Shown here piece after piece: positions 1 to 8,510 of a stretch of DNA of 64,000 nt (positions are counted from its first letter, which is position 1; every line of letters starts with the position of its first letter). The DNA is from Corallococcus coralloides DSM 2259. GTDB taxonomy: Bacteria > Myxococcota > Myxococcia > Myxococcales > Myxococcaceae. The notes beneath the pieces are model-generated. The model saw only the letters and a program-made list of their open reading frames with translations, searched no databases and had not been told where the DNA came from. Where the stretch lies: NCBI RefSeq assembly GCF_000255295.1, contig NC_017030.1, positions 6,856,328-6,920,327 of the forward strand. Reading direction: 5' to 3'. The position numbers were made by a program, and so were the translations under genes.

Positions 1-2654
1 TCGATGGTGACGAGCGCCTCGTCGCCCTGCTGGGCCGTCTCCACCAGCACGCGGCCGGCGTCGCCCACCGCGCGCACGGCGTTGTCCAGCAGGTTGAGCC
101 ACACCTGGTTGAGGGTGCCCGGGTCGCCCCAGATGGGCTCCGCGCACTGGTAGGCGCGCTCCACCACGACGCCCGGCGGGATGCGCCAGCCCAGCACGTT
201 GAGCGTGGAGTCGAGCGCCGCCTCCAGCCGCACCGCCACCGGCTTCTCCGCCGTGCGCACGAAGGACAAGAGCGACTCCGCCAGGTGGCGGATGCGCTGG
301 CCGCACTCCTCCATCACCTCCAGCATCGCGGGGCCCAGGTCGGGGTCGCCGCCCGTCTGCTTCCCCTGCATGACCTCCTTCAACGGGATGAGCGCGTTCA
401 TCAGCCCGTTGAGGGGGTTTCGCACCTCGTGCGCGAAGCCGGAGGTGAGCAGGCCGATGGCCGCCAGCCGCTCGTTCTCCGCCGCGCGCACGGCCGCCTC
501 GCGCAGGCGCAGCTGCGTCTCCACGCGCGCCAGGAGCTCGCGCGGGCTGAAGGGCTTGCCCAGGTAGTCATTGGCGCCCGCGCCCAGGGCCTCCACCTTG
601 GCGGCCACCTCCTGGCGCGCGGTGAGCAGGATGACGGGCATGTCCACCGTCTGCGCATGGGCGCGCAGCTGCACCAGGAGATTGAGGCCGGACTGCACCG
701 GCATCATCACGTCGGACACCACCAGGTCCGGCCGCTCCTCCATCGCGCGGCGCACGCCCTCTTCGCCGTTGGCGGCCTCCAGCACCCGGTAGCTGGGCGC
801 GAGGATGTCCGCGATGAAGGCGCGGATCTCCGCGTCGTCCTCCACCACCAGGATGCGGGGGGCCTTCGCGTCCGCGCGCGTGTGGTCCTGCGGCTCCGTG
901 GGGCGCTGGGCCCCGGCGACGGTGGCGGCCAGCACGGTGGCGAAGCGGCCGGAGCTGCGGCGCTCGCGGCGCGTGGGCAGGTCCGTGGCGCGGCGCTCGC
1001 GCAGGTCCTCGCGCAGGTGCTGGGTGCCCTTGGGCAGCCGCACGCGGAAGCTGGAGCCCTGCCCCGGCGTGCTCGACACCTCGATGCCGCCCGAGTGCAG
1101 CGCCAGCGTCTCCTTCACCAGCGCCAGGCCGATGCCGCTGCCCCCGAAGCGCCGCGTGCCCGTCGTGTCCGCCTGGGCGAAGCGGTCGAAGATGACGGCC
1201 AGGTCCGCGGGCGCCATGCCCTGCCCGGTGTCCACCACCTCCACGTGCACGTCCGTGTCGTCCTCGCGCAGCCGCACCGCGATGCTGCCGCCGGCCGGAG
1301 TGAACTTGAGCGCGTTGGAGACCAGGTTGTGGAACACGCCTTCAATCCGCTCCGCGTCCGCGTGCACCGTCGACACCGGCCCGCCCTCCAGCGTGAGGGT
1401 GAGGCCCTGCTTCTCCGCCACGGTGCGGAAGGGCAACAGCTGCGAGGACAGGAACGCGTGCAGCTCCAGCGGCTGGTAGCGCAGCCGCACCTTGCCTGCC
1501 TCCAGCTGCGCCAGGTTGAGCAGGTTGTCGATGAGCCTGAGCAGCCGCTGCGTGCTCCGGTCCAGCGTCACCAGGTGTTGCCGCAGCACCGTGGGCAGCG
1601 ACTCCGGCTCCTTCTGGAGCGCGTCCAGCGACAGCAGGATGAGCGTGAGCGGCGTGCGCAGCTCATGGCTCACGTTGTCGAAGAACTCCGTCTTCAGCCG
1701 GTCCTGCTCGCGCTGTTTGACGAGCGCCGCCTCCAGCTTCTCGTTGGCTTCGGACAGCTCCCGCGTGCGCGCGACGACGCGGTCCTCCAGCGTCACCTTG
1801 CTGCCAAACACCTCGTCGTAGCGCTGCTGCAGCTCTCGCAGCGAGCCCATGTTCGCCTGGGCCTGCGCCGCGAGCAGCTCGTCCTTGCGCTTGAGCTCGC
1901 GCCACCGGTCCAACCAGCCGCCCAGCGCGAAGCCGCCCATGCCCAGCGACGCCACGGAGAAGAGCGCGTCTCCCCAGCCCAGGTGCGTGGCCAGAAGCCC
2001 GCTCACCATGCCCAGCAGCAGGCCCAGGTAGTGGCCCCAGAGGGTGGGCGGATCCGTCCAGGTGAGGTGGTAGCGGCACGCATGGCCGCCCAGCGCCTGG
2101 CACTCCGTCTCCCGCACCTCCGCGGGTGCCAGGCCCCAGATGGTGGGGAAGGACGCGAACTGGCCCATGCGCAGCTCGCAGATGTTGCGGTTCTGCTCCG
2201 GGATGCTGCTGCGGTAGGACAGCTTGAGCCGCTTGTGCTCCAGCAGGTCCACCGTGAACGCCCCCACCCGGTTGTAGCTGGGGGAGAAGTCGATGGTCTG
2301 CTTGTAGCAGGCCTTGGGCGAGCCGAAGGCGCGCAGCATGTAGAAGACGAAGCCCAGCGCCTGCGGCGACGCGGTGAAGAGGCCCGCCTCGCGCATGAAG
2401 CGCGAGTCGCCGGAGTCCTCGCGCAGCGCCGCCGCCACGCGCTCCAGGAAGCGCAGCGAGACGTAGTTGGTGGGCTGGCGCATGTAGTCCAGCCCCAGGC
2501 TGAACCCGTGATCGCGCCACACCCGGGCCAGCCGCTCCGCGCCATAGCGGTGCTCGAAGAAGAGCAGCAGCGTGGACGTGGCGCGGACGCTCACCTCGGG
2601 GGCGTTGTCCGCGGACACGTCCTGCACCTTCACCGCCGGCAGGCGTTGGGTCAC
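1..2654 (-). CDS. Hybrid sensor histidine kinase with two kinase cores and a receiver (partial, runs off left edge)
   Basis: A membrane-linked phosphorelay kinase; 884 residues are visible and the C-terminus lies outside the window. Residues 1-200 form a sensor region ending in a V4R-like Cys/Gly pattern (ETECQALGGHAC). Two membrane segments follow at about 205-250, then a coiled coil at 255-320. The first HisKA has H330 in FFDNVSHELRTP and is followed by an HATPase. A receiver domain has D648 in VVSDVMMP. A second HisKA has H742 in FAHEVRNPL and its ATPase is cut by the edge. The GTG start overlaps the TGA stop of the upstream methyltransferase gene, so translation is probably coupled. The domain order is directly visible; the signal sensed is unknown. 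Confidence 0.9.
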   Translation of the reverse strand, partial: MTQRLPAVKVQDVSADNAPEVSVRATSTLLLFFEHRYGAERLARVWRDHGFSLGLDYMRQPTNYVSLRFLERVAAALREDSGDSRFMREAGLFTASPQALGFVFYMLRAFGSPKACYKQTIDFSPSYNRVGAFTVDLLEHKRLKLSYRSSIPEQNRNICELRMGQFASFPTIWGLAPAEVRETECQALGGHACRYHLTWTDPPTLWGHYLGLLLGMVSGLLATHLGWGDALFSVASLGMGGFALGGWLDRWRELKRKDELLAAQAQANMGSLRELQQRYDEVFGSKVTLEDRVVARTRELSEANEKLEAALVKQREQDRLKTEFFDNVSHELRTPLTLILLSLDALQKEPESLPTVLRQHLVTLDRSTQRLLRLIDNLLNLAQLEAGKVRLRYQPLELHAFLSSQLLPFRTVAEKQGLTLTLEGGPVSTVHADAERIEGVFHNLVSNALKFTPAGGSIAVRLREDDTDVHVEVVDTGQGMAPADLAVIFDRFAQADTTGTRRFGGSGIGLALVKETLALHSGGIEVSSTPGQGSSFRVRLPKGTQHLREDLRERRATDLPTRRERRSSGRFATVLAATVAGAQRPTEPQDHTRADAKAPRILVVEDDAEIRAFIADILAPSYRVLEAANGEEGVRRAMEERPDLVVSDVMMPVQSGLNLLVQLRAHAQTVDMPVILLTARQEVAAKVEALGAGANDYLGKPFSPRELLARVETQLRLREAAVRAAENERLAAIGLLTSGFAHEVRNPLNGLMNALIPLKEVMQGKQTGGDPDLGPAMLEVMEECGQRIRHLAESLLSFVRTAEKPVAVRLEAALDSTLNVLGWRIPPGVVVERAYQCAEPIWGDPGTLNQVWLNLLDNAVRAVGDAGRVLVETAQQGDEALVTI

Positions 2655-3436
2655 GGCTTCGTTCCTTCGGTGACCAGCGTCACCGCGTACTTCAGTCCCT
2701 CCGGGTCCTCGAGCATGGCCAGGAAGTCGGCGCAGTGCGCCTGGTAGGCCTCGAGCCCGCCGAGGACGGCCGCGCCCACCGGCGCCAATGCCTCGAAGCG
2801 CGTCTTCCAGTCGCGCACGAGCCGCGCCTCCGCGGCGCCCGGGGAGAGGTAGAAGGGCATCAGGTGCACCCGCACGTCCGTGAGCCCCGCGCGGCGGAAC
2901 TCAGAATACAGCTTGCGGCCCACGTACAGGTCGAACCCGCGCGCCGCCAGCGCCTCCACGATGCGCTGGGTGCCCACGCGCAGGTGCTCCGGGAAGGGCC
3001 AGTTCTGGAAGCCCAGCCCGTCGATGTCGGACACCACCACCCGCCCCCCGGGCCGCGTCACGCGGATGAGCTCCGCGAGCGCCACGTCCCGGTCCGGCAG
3101 GTACTCGAAGACGTACTGGCTCCACGCGTAGTCGAACGCGTCCGAGGGCAGGCCCGTGGTGCGCACGTCCGCCTGGAGGAACGTCACGTTCGGACGGTGG
3201 GCGTTGCGCGTCCGCGCCTCCGCGACGCGGCCCTCGTGCAGCTCCACGCCGGTGACGTGGCCGCCCTCCCCCACCCGCTCCACCATCAATTCGGCGATGC
3301 CGCCGGGGCCGCAGCCGGCGTCCAGCGCGCGGTCCCCCGGCTTGAGGCCCGTGCGGAGGAGGACGTCGCGCGTGTCCTGGGACTGCTCCTGCTCCAGGAG
3401 ACGGCGGGACTCTTCTTCGGATTCCATGAGGTACAT
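2651..3436 (-). CDS. Class I SAM-dependent methyltransferase
   Basis: A 261-residue methyltransferase of the UbiE/Coq5-like Methyltransf_11/25 type. SAM-binding motif I is ALDAGCGPGG at residues 37-46, the acidic motif II residue is in VTGVELHEGR, and motif IV is near FDYAWSQYVFEYLPD. The substrate cannot be read from the sequence. The ATG shares its first base with the stop of the PilZ-type gene upstream (TGATG), and its own TGA overlaps the GTG of the histidine kinase downstream. The three genes therefore look like one translationally coupled unit, which suggests a role in a signalling pathway rather than in housekeeping; that role is inference. Confidence 0.88.
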   Translation of the reverse strand: MYLMESEEESRRLLEQEQSQDTRDVLLRTGLKPGDRALDAGCGPGGIAELMVERVGEGGHVTGVELHEGRVAEARTRNAHRPNVTFLQADVRTTGLPSDAFDYAWSQYVFEYLPDRDVALAELIRVTRPGGRVVVSDIDGLGFQNWPFPEHLRVGTQRIVEALAARGFDLYVGRKLYSEFRRAGLTDVRVHLMPFYLSPGAAEARLVRDWKTRFEALAPVGAAVLGGLEAYQAHCADFLAMLEDPEGLKYAVTLVTEGTKP

Positions 3437-5880
3437 CAGCGCGCCTCCTGCTTCTGGAAGGACGTCGGAGCCTGGGCGGAGGCCCGGCTTTTCATGCGCC
3501 GCATGGGCATCTGCCGCTCGAAGAGCGAGCGCCAGGCCTCGCACCAGCGGCGCACCATGGAGCGGTGGAAGGTCCACTCGGAGAAGAGGCCCTGGTCCAC
3601 GAAGCCCCAGGCGCCCAGCACCGGCACGTCCAGCGCGTCCACCAGGCCCAGCGCGGAGCCGCGGCCCCGCTCGCGCGCGTGCGCCATGCACCGCAGCGTC
3701 AGCGCCGCCACCGCGTCCTTCGCGCGAGGGTGCCGCCGGTCCGCCACCACCAGGTTGAAGCCGTTGGTGACTTCAATGAGGCTCAGGCCCGGCGTGGCCT
3801 CGTCCTGGAGCGCCAGCGCGATGGGGCCCTCGTCCCCCTCCACCACGAACATCCGCCGCTCGCGGTGCAGCCCCGCCGCCTGGAAGCGCGCGCCCAGGAC
3901 GGACTCGGGGCCGCGGTCCGCGCCCAGGTCCTCGCTGAGCAGGCGCACCATCTCCCCCCGGCGGCGCAGGTAGGACTCCAGCCACTGGCGGTCCTCCGGG
4001 CGCGCCTCGCGCACGGCCGGCAGCGCCCCCGCGTCCACGGTGGGCATCTGGGACAGGTCCGCGCGCAGGTAGTGGAACTGGCGCAGGTGGCACAGCCCCT
4101 GTCCTTCCAGCACGCGCGCCAGCCACGAGCCCAGCCGGTGCGGCCACCGGTTGTCGGTGCGCCACATGTAGCGGATGAACTCCACGTCCTCCATCGCCTC
4201 GCCCACCTCCACCGCGAGCGACGTGAGCTCGCTGGAGATCTGCTCGCTGCGCCGGAAGCTCGGCATCACCGCCAGGTGCTGCACCAGCCACGTGCCGGAG
4301 TACATGCGCAGGCCGTTGACGTGCCCCAAGAGCCGGCTCGCGTCCGTGAAGACGAGCGAGCGCCCCAGCTCGCGCGCGCGGCCCAGCCGCTCGTACGTCG
4401 CCTCCAGCACGGGCAGGACGCGGGACTCCTCGCCGAAGGGGTGGTCCGGGTGGAAGGTGTAGCGGGCGTCCGCCATCATCCGCCAGACGTCCGGGAAGCG
4501 GAACACCGCGGCGTCGCGGACCTGGGGGGCCCTGGCGGACACGAACGCGTCCACGATGGCGTCGCGCACCGCGCGCGGCATGTCCAGGATGCGCACGCCG
4601 CAGCGGTAGGGCCGCAGGCGCTGATCATGCCGGGACTCGAAGGGCACGACGTCCACCGAGCGCACCTCCACGCGGCACGACGCCTCCGAGCCGTCCGGCA
4701 AGAGCAGCGAGGTGTCCAGCAGCGAGCCCACCGGCAGCACCTCGCACGACGCGTCGATGGGGAAGGCGAACCCGCCCGCGCCCAGGTCCAGCACCGCGCG
4801 GGTGATGCGCTGGCCGCTGAACGGCGAGGTGAAGCGCACGAGGAAGCGGTGCTGCGCGCTGGGGCGGAAGCGCTGCTGGCCGCGCCGGTTCTCCACCGCG
4901 AGCGAGCGGGGCATCCCCAGCACCACGCCGTCATGCCCCACGTGGAGCATGCTGGTGACGCCGCGGTAGCGCTGGCCGCCCATCTCGAAGGAGAGGTGGA
5001 CCACCTCGCCCACGCTCGCGGGCAGCACCGGGGACACCTGCCCGCGCAAGAGGCCCCGTTCGTCGGAAGGCTCCACCGTGGCGGACTCCAGGAGGAAGTG
5101 CGCGGTCTGGCTGTCCGCCGGATGCAGCCACACGGGCAGTTCGCGCCGGAGCGCCTTGCGCAGCGCGGCCTGCACCGCCACCGCGTCCCGCAGCGTGCGC
5201 GGCGGCGCGGCGGTGGACTCGTCGTTCGCGAGCCGCCAGGAGATTCCCACGCGCAGGAACGCGTGCGTCCCCTGCTGGACGGGGCTGGCGTGGCGCACGT
5301 AGGCGCGGGCCACGTGCAGCACGGGCCGGCCGTCGCGCAGCATGGTCAGCGAGTCCAGGGGCGTGCCCGGCAGGAAGGCCGCCAGCGACGCGTCCATGGG
5401 CACCTGGAGCGCGGCGCCGAAGTGGCCCAGGTCCTGGCACTCGGCGCTGAAGGCCTGGCCGCGCAGGAGGAAGTCCACGCGCATTCCGGCATCCAGCGAC
5501 ACGCGCGTGGAGGCGCGCAGTTGGAGGATGTCGCGCAGGCGCGTCTTCAATTCACCTTCGGTCAGCGCGTCATCCACCGTGCTGAAGACGTGCCCCTCCG
5601 CGGCCGTCTCCACCAGCTCCTCCAGCCCGTGCTGATCCGACCGGGCGCAGACGAACACGCAGACGGCCTCCGGCGCCGCGCGGTCCACGTGGCGCAGGAA
5701 GCGGCGCGCGTTGTCCGCGGGCGCGATGATCAACGTGGGCGCGGTCGCCTCCATGCGCCGCGTGGCCTCCAGTTGTGAGCCCACCACTGAGACCCGGTGC
5801 GTGTTCAACGCGGACCTCAGCGCGTTGCGACGCATCTCATTGGGGTGGACGATGAGGACTTCGTGAGTCGGCACACTCAT
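3436..5880 (-). CDS. PilZ-domain protein with receiver-like N-terminus and GNAT-like C-terminus
   Basis: An 814-residue cytoplasmic protein. Residues 1-120 resemble a degenerate response-regulator receiver: the fold is suggested by alternating strand/helix patterns, but the usual phospho-acceptor Asp context is replaced by LIIAPADNA. A PilZ-type c-di-GMP-binding pattern is visible at 333-370: RGQQR gives the RxxxR box and DLGAGG gives the D-x-x-x-x-G box with Gly where Ser is usual. Residues 127-220 look like a second, weaker PilZ-like module. The C-terminal 300 residues have GNAT-like acyltransferase character. The ATG at 5880 has a GGGGGAAA ribosome site; longer upstream starts in this frame lack one. 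It is the first gene of the coupled trio with the methyltransferase and histidine kinase. Confidence 0.75.
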   Translation of the reverse strand: MSVPTHEVLIVHPNEMRRNALRSALNTHRVSVVGSQLEATRRMEATAPTLIIAPADNARRFLRHVDRAAPEAVCVFVCARSDQHGLEELVETAAEGHVFSTVDDALTEGELKTRLRDILQLRASTRVSLDAGMRVDFLLRGQAFSAECQDLGHFGAALQVPMDASLAAFLPGTPLDSLTMLRDGRPVLHVARAYVRHASPVQQGTHAFLRVGISWRLANDESTAAPPRTLRDAVAVQAALRKALRRELPVWLHPADSQTAHFLLESATVEPSDERGLLRGQVSPVLPASVGEVVHLSFEMGGQRYRGVTSMLHVGHDGVVLGMPRSLAVENRRGQQRFRPSAQHRFLVRFTSPFSGQRITRAVLDLGAGGFAFPIDASCEVLPVGSLLDTSLLLPDGSEASCRVEVRSVDVVPFESRHDQRLRPYRCGVRILDMPRAVRDAIVDAFVSARAPQVRDAAVFRFPDVWRMMADARYTFHPDHPFGEESRVLPVLEATYERLGRARELGRSLVFTDASRLLGHVNGLRMYSGTWLVQHLAVMPSFRRSEQISSELTSLAVEVGEAMEDVEFIRYMWRTDNRWPHRLGSWLARVLEGQGLCHLRQFHYLRADLSQMPTVDAGALPAVREARPEDRQWLESYLRRRGEMVRLLSEDLGADRGPESVLGARFQAAGLHRERRMFVVEGDEGPIALALQDEATPGLSLIEVTNGFNLVVADRRHPRAKDAVAALTLRCMAHARERGRGSALGLVDALDVPVLGAWGFVDQGLFSEWTFHRSMVRRWCEAWRSLFERQMPMRRMKSRASAQAPTSFQKQEAR

Positions 5881-6258
5881 GGATTTCCCCCGACGCGCAA
5901 GAGCCACTCCGGCGCCCGTGCATGGCGCCATTCCCGTCGACGCGGGGCTCGCACGCGCCCCGTTCCCGCCATCCGCATGTCTTGAGTGTCCGAGCCAGGT
6001 GCTCTCTCTGTTGCCAGCGGGCCCGCGCTGAAACGCCTTCCCGGTGAGCCGCCGGCGAACAACCACCGCGTACTTTACCTGCTCCTATGGATTAGGTGAT
6101 GTACGCGGGGGTGAGAGGACTTTTCGGAATAGGTTAAAGACGCGCAGTCGCCCGGGACCCCTTGGTGGGTAGGGACGCACGCACGGGGGCCAACGGAGAG
6201 CTCTGGCCCCGAGCCCCGAACGCCGTTACAGAATGCGCCGGTGACGAGGAGGCCCCCC
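5881..6258. other. Divergent intergenic region between PilZ-type gene and nadA
   Basis: No gene is supported in this 378-bp stretch. It must carry promoters for both divergent genes. The only clear structure is the long inverted repeat listed separately near 6065-6107. An AT-richer patch around 6118-6142 (TTTTCGGAATAGGTTAAAG) is a plausible promoter zone for nadA. Confidence 0.6.
6065..6107. promoter_or_regulatory. 15-bp imperfect inverted repeat (putative operator)
   Basis: The arm CCGCGTACTTTACCT at 6065-6079 is matched 13 of 15 by the reverse complement of AGGTGATGTACGCGG at 6093-6107, with a 13-base centre containing CTATGGATTAGG. It lies between two divergent genes, about 150 bp before nadA and 185 bp before the PilZ-type gene. 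A dimeric repressor site is one reading and a transcript hairpin is another. No known consensus was recognised. Confidence 0.4.
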
Positions 6259-7191
6259 ATGGGCGAGACGATGGATTACGAGGGCGGAATCCGGGAGCTG
6301 AAGCGCTCCATGAACGCGGTCATCCTGGCGCACTACTACCAGGAGAGCGAAGTGCAGGACGTGGCCGACTTCGTCGGTGACAGCCTGGCGCTCGCGCAGG
6401 CCGCGGCGCGGACGGAGGCGGATGTCATCGTCTTCTGTGGTGTGCACTTCATGGCGGAGACCGCCAAGATTCTGAATCCCAGCCGACAAGTGCTGCTTCC
6501 GGACCTCAAGGCCGGCTGCTCGCTGTCGGACCGGTGCCCGCCCGCGGCCTTCAAGGCGTTCAAGGACAAACACCCGGACGCCTTCGTGGTGTCGTACGTG
6601 AACAGCTCCGCCGCGGTGAAGGCGATGAGCGACGTCATCTGCACGTCGTCCAACGCCGTGCGCATCGTGAACCAGATTCCGAAGGACCGCCCCATCCTCT
6701 TCGCGCCGGATCAACACCTGGGCCGGCACGTGATGAAGGAGACGGGCCGCGACATGGTGCTGTGGCCGGGCAGCTGCATCGTCCATGAAATCTTCAGCGA
6801 GAAGAAGCTCGTGGGGCTGAAGGTGGAGCATCCGGACGCGGAGGTGGTGGCCCACCCGGAGTGCGAGCAGCAGGTACTCCGGCACGCGGACTTCATCGGC
6901 TCCACCAAGGCCATCCTGGATTACGTGGTGAAGAGCCCGAAGAAGAAGTTCATCGTGGTGACGGAGGCCGGCATCCTCCACCAGATGAAGAAGGCCGCGC
7001 CGGACAAGACGTACATCCCGGCGCCGCCGGACAACGGGTGCGCGTGCAACGAGTGCCCGTACATGCGCCTCAACACGCTGGAGAAGCTCTACCGCTGCAT
7101 GCGGGACAGGACGCCGGAGCTGGTGCTGCCGGCGGACCTGCAGCACGCGGCGCTCGCTCCCTTGCAGCGGATGCTGGAGTGGTCCGCCTGA
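6259..7191 (+). CDS. nadA: Quinolinate synthase NadA
   Basis: It condenses iminoaspartate (from NadB) with dihydroxyacetone phosphate to quinolinate in de novo NAD synthesis, using a 4Fe-4S cluster. The 310 residues match the long bacterial form. The cluster ligands are visible as C87 (AGCSLSDRC), C173 (WPGSCIVHE) and the CACNEC motif at 261-266. Substrate-binding motifs HYYQ and VNSSAAVKA are intact. The ATG at 6259 follows GAGGAGG at a normal distance and is preferred to the GTG at 6241. nadB and nadC are not adjacent. A strong hairpin follows the stop. Confidence 0.97.
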   Translation: MGETMDYEGGIRELKRSMNAVILAHYYQESEVQDVADFVGDSLALAQAAARTEADVIVFCGVHFMAETAKILNPSRQVLLPDLKAGCSLSDRCPPAAFKAFKDKHPDAFVVSYVNSSAAVKAMSDVICTSSNAVRIVNQIPKDRPILFAPDQHLGRHVMKETGRDMVLWPGSCIVHEIFSEKKLVGLKVEHPDAEVVAHPECEQQVLRHADFIGSTKAILDYVVKSPKKKFIVVTEAGILHQMKKAAPDKTYIPAPPDNGCACNECPYMRLNTLEKLYRCMRDRTPELVLPADLQHAALAPLQRMLEWSA

Positions 7192-7199
7192 GGGAAGCG

Positions 7200-7227
7200 G
7201 GGACGCGGGGACTGTCGCCCGCGTCCC
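7200..7227 (+). terminator. Hairpin after nadA
   Basis: Ten perfect base pairs (GGGACGCGGG with CCCGCGTCCC) around an eight-base loop begin nine bases after the nadA stop. The downstream tract ACGTTTGG is only weakly T-rich, so it may be an imperfect intrinsic terminator. Confidence 0.6.
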
Positions 7228-7281
7228 ACGTTTGGCAACTCGCGTCTTGCGGATGGCGGGCCCAAGTGCCATGGAAGGGAC

Positions 7282-7893
7282 GTGGCCTTCCGATTTCTCG
7301 CACTTCCCGCCCACCGGCTGGTGGACTTCCCCAAGACCCTGCCGGACGAAGAGCGCCTCGAGCCGGACCTGCCTCCGGTGCACGAGGCCGTGGAGCGCGC
7401 CCTCGCGGGCGCCGAGTTCCGCGACCTGAAAGCCCGCGACCGCCTGCGCGCCCTGCTCCAGGGGGACCGTCCCCCGGCCCTGGGCTCGCCCGGCAAGGGC
7501 TTTGGCGCCAGCGCCATCTTCGCCCAGCCGCCCCAGGACCTGCCCGCGCTGCTGCGCCTGGCGGATGAGCTGGAGCACCTGGCCCGCCGGGAGGCCGGCG
7601 AGCGCGCGCTGGTGTGGAAGTGCGGCCAGTGCAGTGCCCGCTACGCGGTGCCGGTGGCCCTGGTGCGCCAGGTGTCCATCCGCTGCGAGCGCTGCGGCAA
7701 CCCGGTGCAGCTGTCCTCGCAGGAGAGCCTGGGCGAGGAGGCCCTCATCGACCCGTTCCAGGGCGCGGTGAACAGCAGCCGGCACCAGCTGGCGGCCTTC
7801 TTCCGCGAGGCCATGGCGCGCGGCTGGCCGGTGCTCGTGGCCGAGGGCGGAACCCCTGCCCCGCGCGGGCGGCCTTCCAGCCCGGCGGCCTGA
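7282..7893 (+). CDS. Zinc-ribbon protein of unknown function
   Basis: A 203-residue soluble protein whose centre holds a four-Cys zinc ribbon at about 114-137 (CGQCSARYAV then CERCGNP), similar to the MJ0042-type zinc-finger signature common in myxobacterial proteins. The rest is Ala/Leu-rich and probably helical. The start is a GTG after GGAAGGGAC; an overlapping ATG at 7271 is in another frame that closes early. It is separated from nadA by a hairpin, so it probably has its own promoter. No function can be assigned. Confidence 0.7.
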   Translation: MAFRFLALPAHRLVDFPKTLPDEERLEPDLPPVHEAVERALAGAEFRDLKARDRLRALLQGDRPPALGSPGKGFGASAIFAQPPQDLPALLRLADELEHLARREAGERALVWKCGQCSARYAVPVALVRQVSIRCERCGNPVQLSSQESLGEEALIDPFQGAVNSSRHQLAAFFREAMARGWPVLVAEGGTPAPRGRPSSPAA

Positions 7894-7915
7894 GCCACCT
7901 CGCCGGTGTTCCCAC

Positions 7916-7940
7916 GGGGCCCTGTCACGGGCCCCCTTTT
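7916..7940 (+). terminator. Intrinsic terminator
   Basis: GGGGCCC TGTCAC GGGCCCC followed by TTTT sits between two convergent genes, 23 bases after the stop of the zinc-ribbon gene. It serves the + strand gene; on the other strand the hairpin lacks a T tract. Confidence 0.8.
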
Positions 7941-7944
7941 CGTT

Positions 7945-8328
7945 TCAGATGAAGATGCCGGCGGAGGCGTCGTTGCGCGCCTCCTGGAGCTCCTGCGTGG
8001 CGGGACGGCCGCGCAGCGCATCCATCACCTGGCGCGGCGCATGGCGCCCCGAGCACTTGGAGCACTCGCACTTGCCGCGCTTGCAGGTGCAGTCCGCCTT
8101 GCTGCCGCAGGAGCACTTCGCCGTCAGCAGCTGATCCAGCTCCTCCAGGGGGCGCGGCGCGTCGTCCTTCCGGGCCTCCGGGGCCGGAGCGGGCGTCTGG
8201 GGCGCGGTGCCCGTCTTGGAGGCAGCGGCCGCCTTCGCATGGGCCTCGCAGGCGTGGGCGCTGGCGGGCAGAAGCCAGAGGCCGCCCAGCAGCAAACCCG
8301 CGGTCATCAACGTCGCGCTGCGTGCCAT
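7945..8328 (-). CDS. Secreted Cys-rich, metallothionein-like protein
   Basis: A 127-residue protein with a signal peptide (MARSATLMTAGLLLGG, cleavage near AHA-CE). After an Ala/Pro-rich spacer comes a compact run of eight cysteines in about 23 residues: KCSCGSKADCTC then KRGKCECSKCS. CxC and CxxC spacing of this sort is typical of metal-chelating metallothioneins, though those are normally cytoplasmic. The tail is helical and lacks Cys. The ATG has an AAGGAGAA ribosome site. Metal binding is inference from Cys spacing; no family was recognised with certainty. Confidence 0.75.
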   Translation of the reverse strand: MARSATLMTAGLLLGGLWLLPASAHACEAHAKAAAASKTGTAPQTPAPAPEARKDDAPRPLEELDQLLTAKCSCGSKADCTCKRGKCECSKCSGRHAPRQVMDALRGRPATQELQEARNDASAGIFI

Positions 8329-8510
8329 GTCCGTTCTCCTTGGCGAGGGCCCCGGGAAGGCCTGGGGGAGGCGCCCGCCGTCCCGGCCTATAGCCCAGGG
8401 CATTCCCCCTGCCAAGGCATTCGCACGCACCTTTGCCTACCCTTCAACGGAGCCCACGGTGCGCTCGCCCGGCGCGGGGGCGCGCGCGTACAGTCCGCGC
8501 CCTCCTGCCC

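Noticed and set aside
285..2747. Long + strand open frame of 820 codons
   Set aside because: It is antisense to the histidine kinase gene, which has intact domain motifs. The product is Arg/His/Ala/Leu-rich low-complexity, typical of GC-rich shadow frames.
3565..5778. Long + strand open frame of 737 codons
   Set aside because: Antisense to the PilZ-type gene, with low-complexity composition and no motif.
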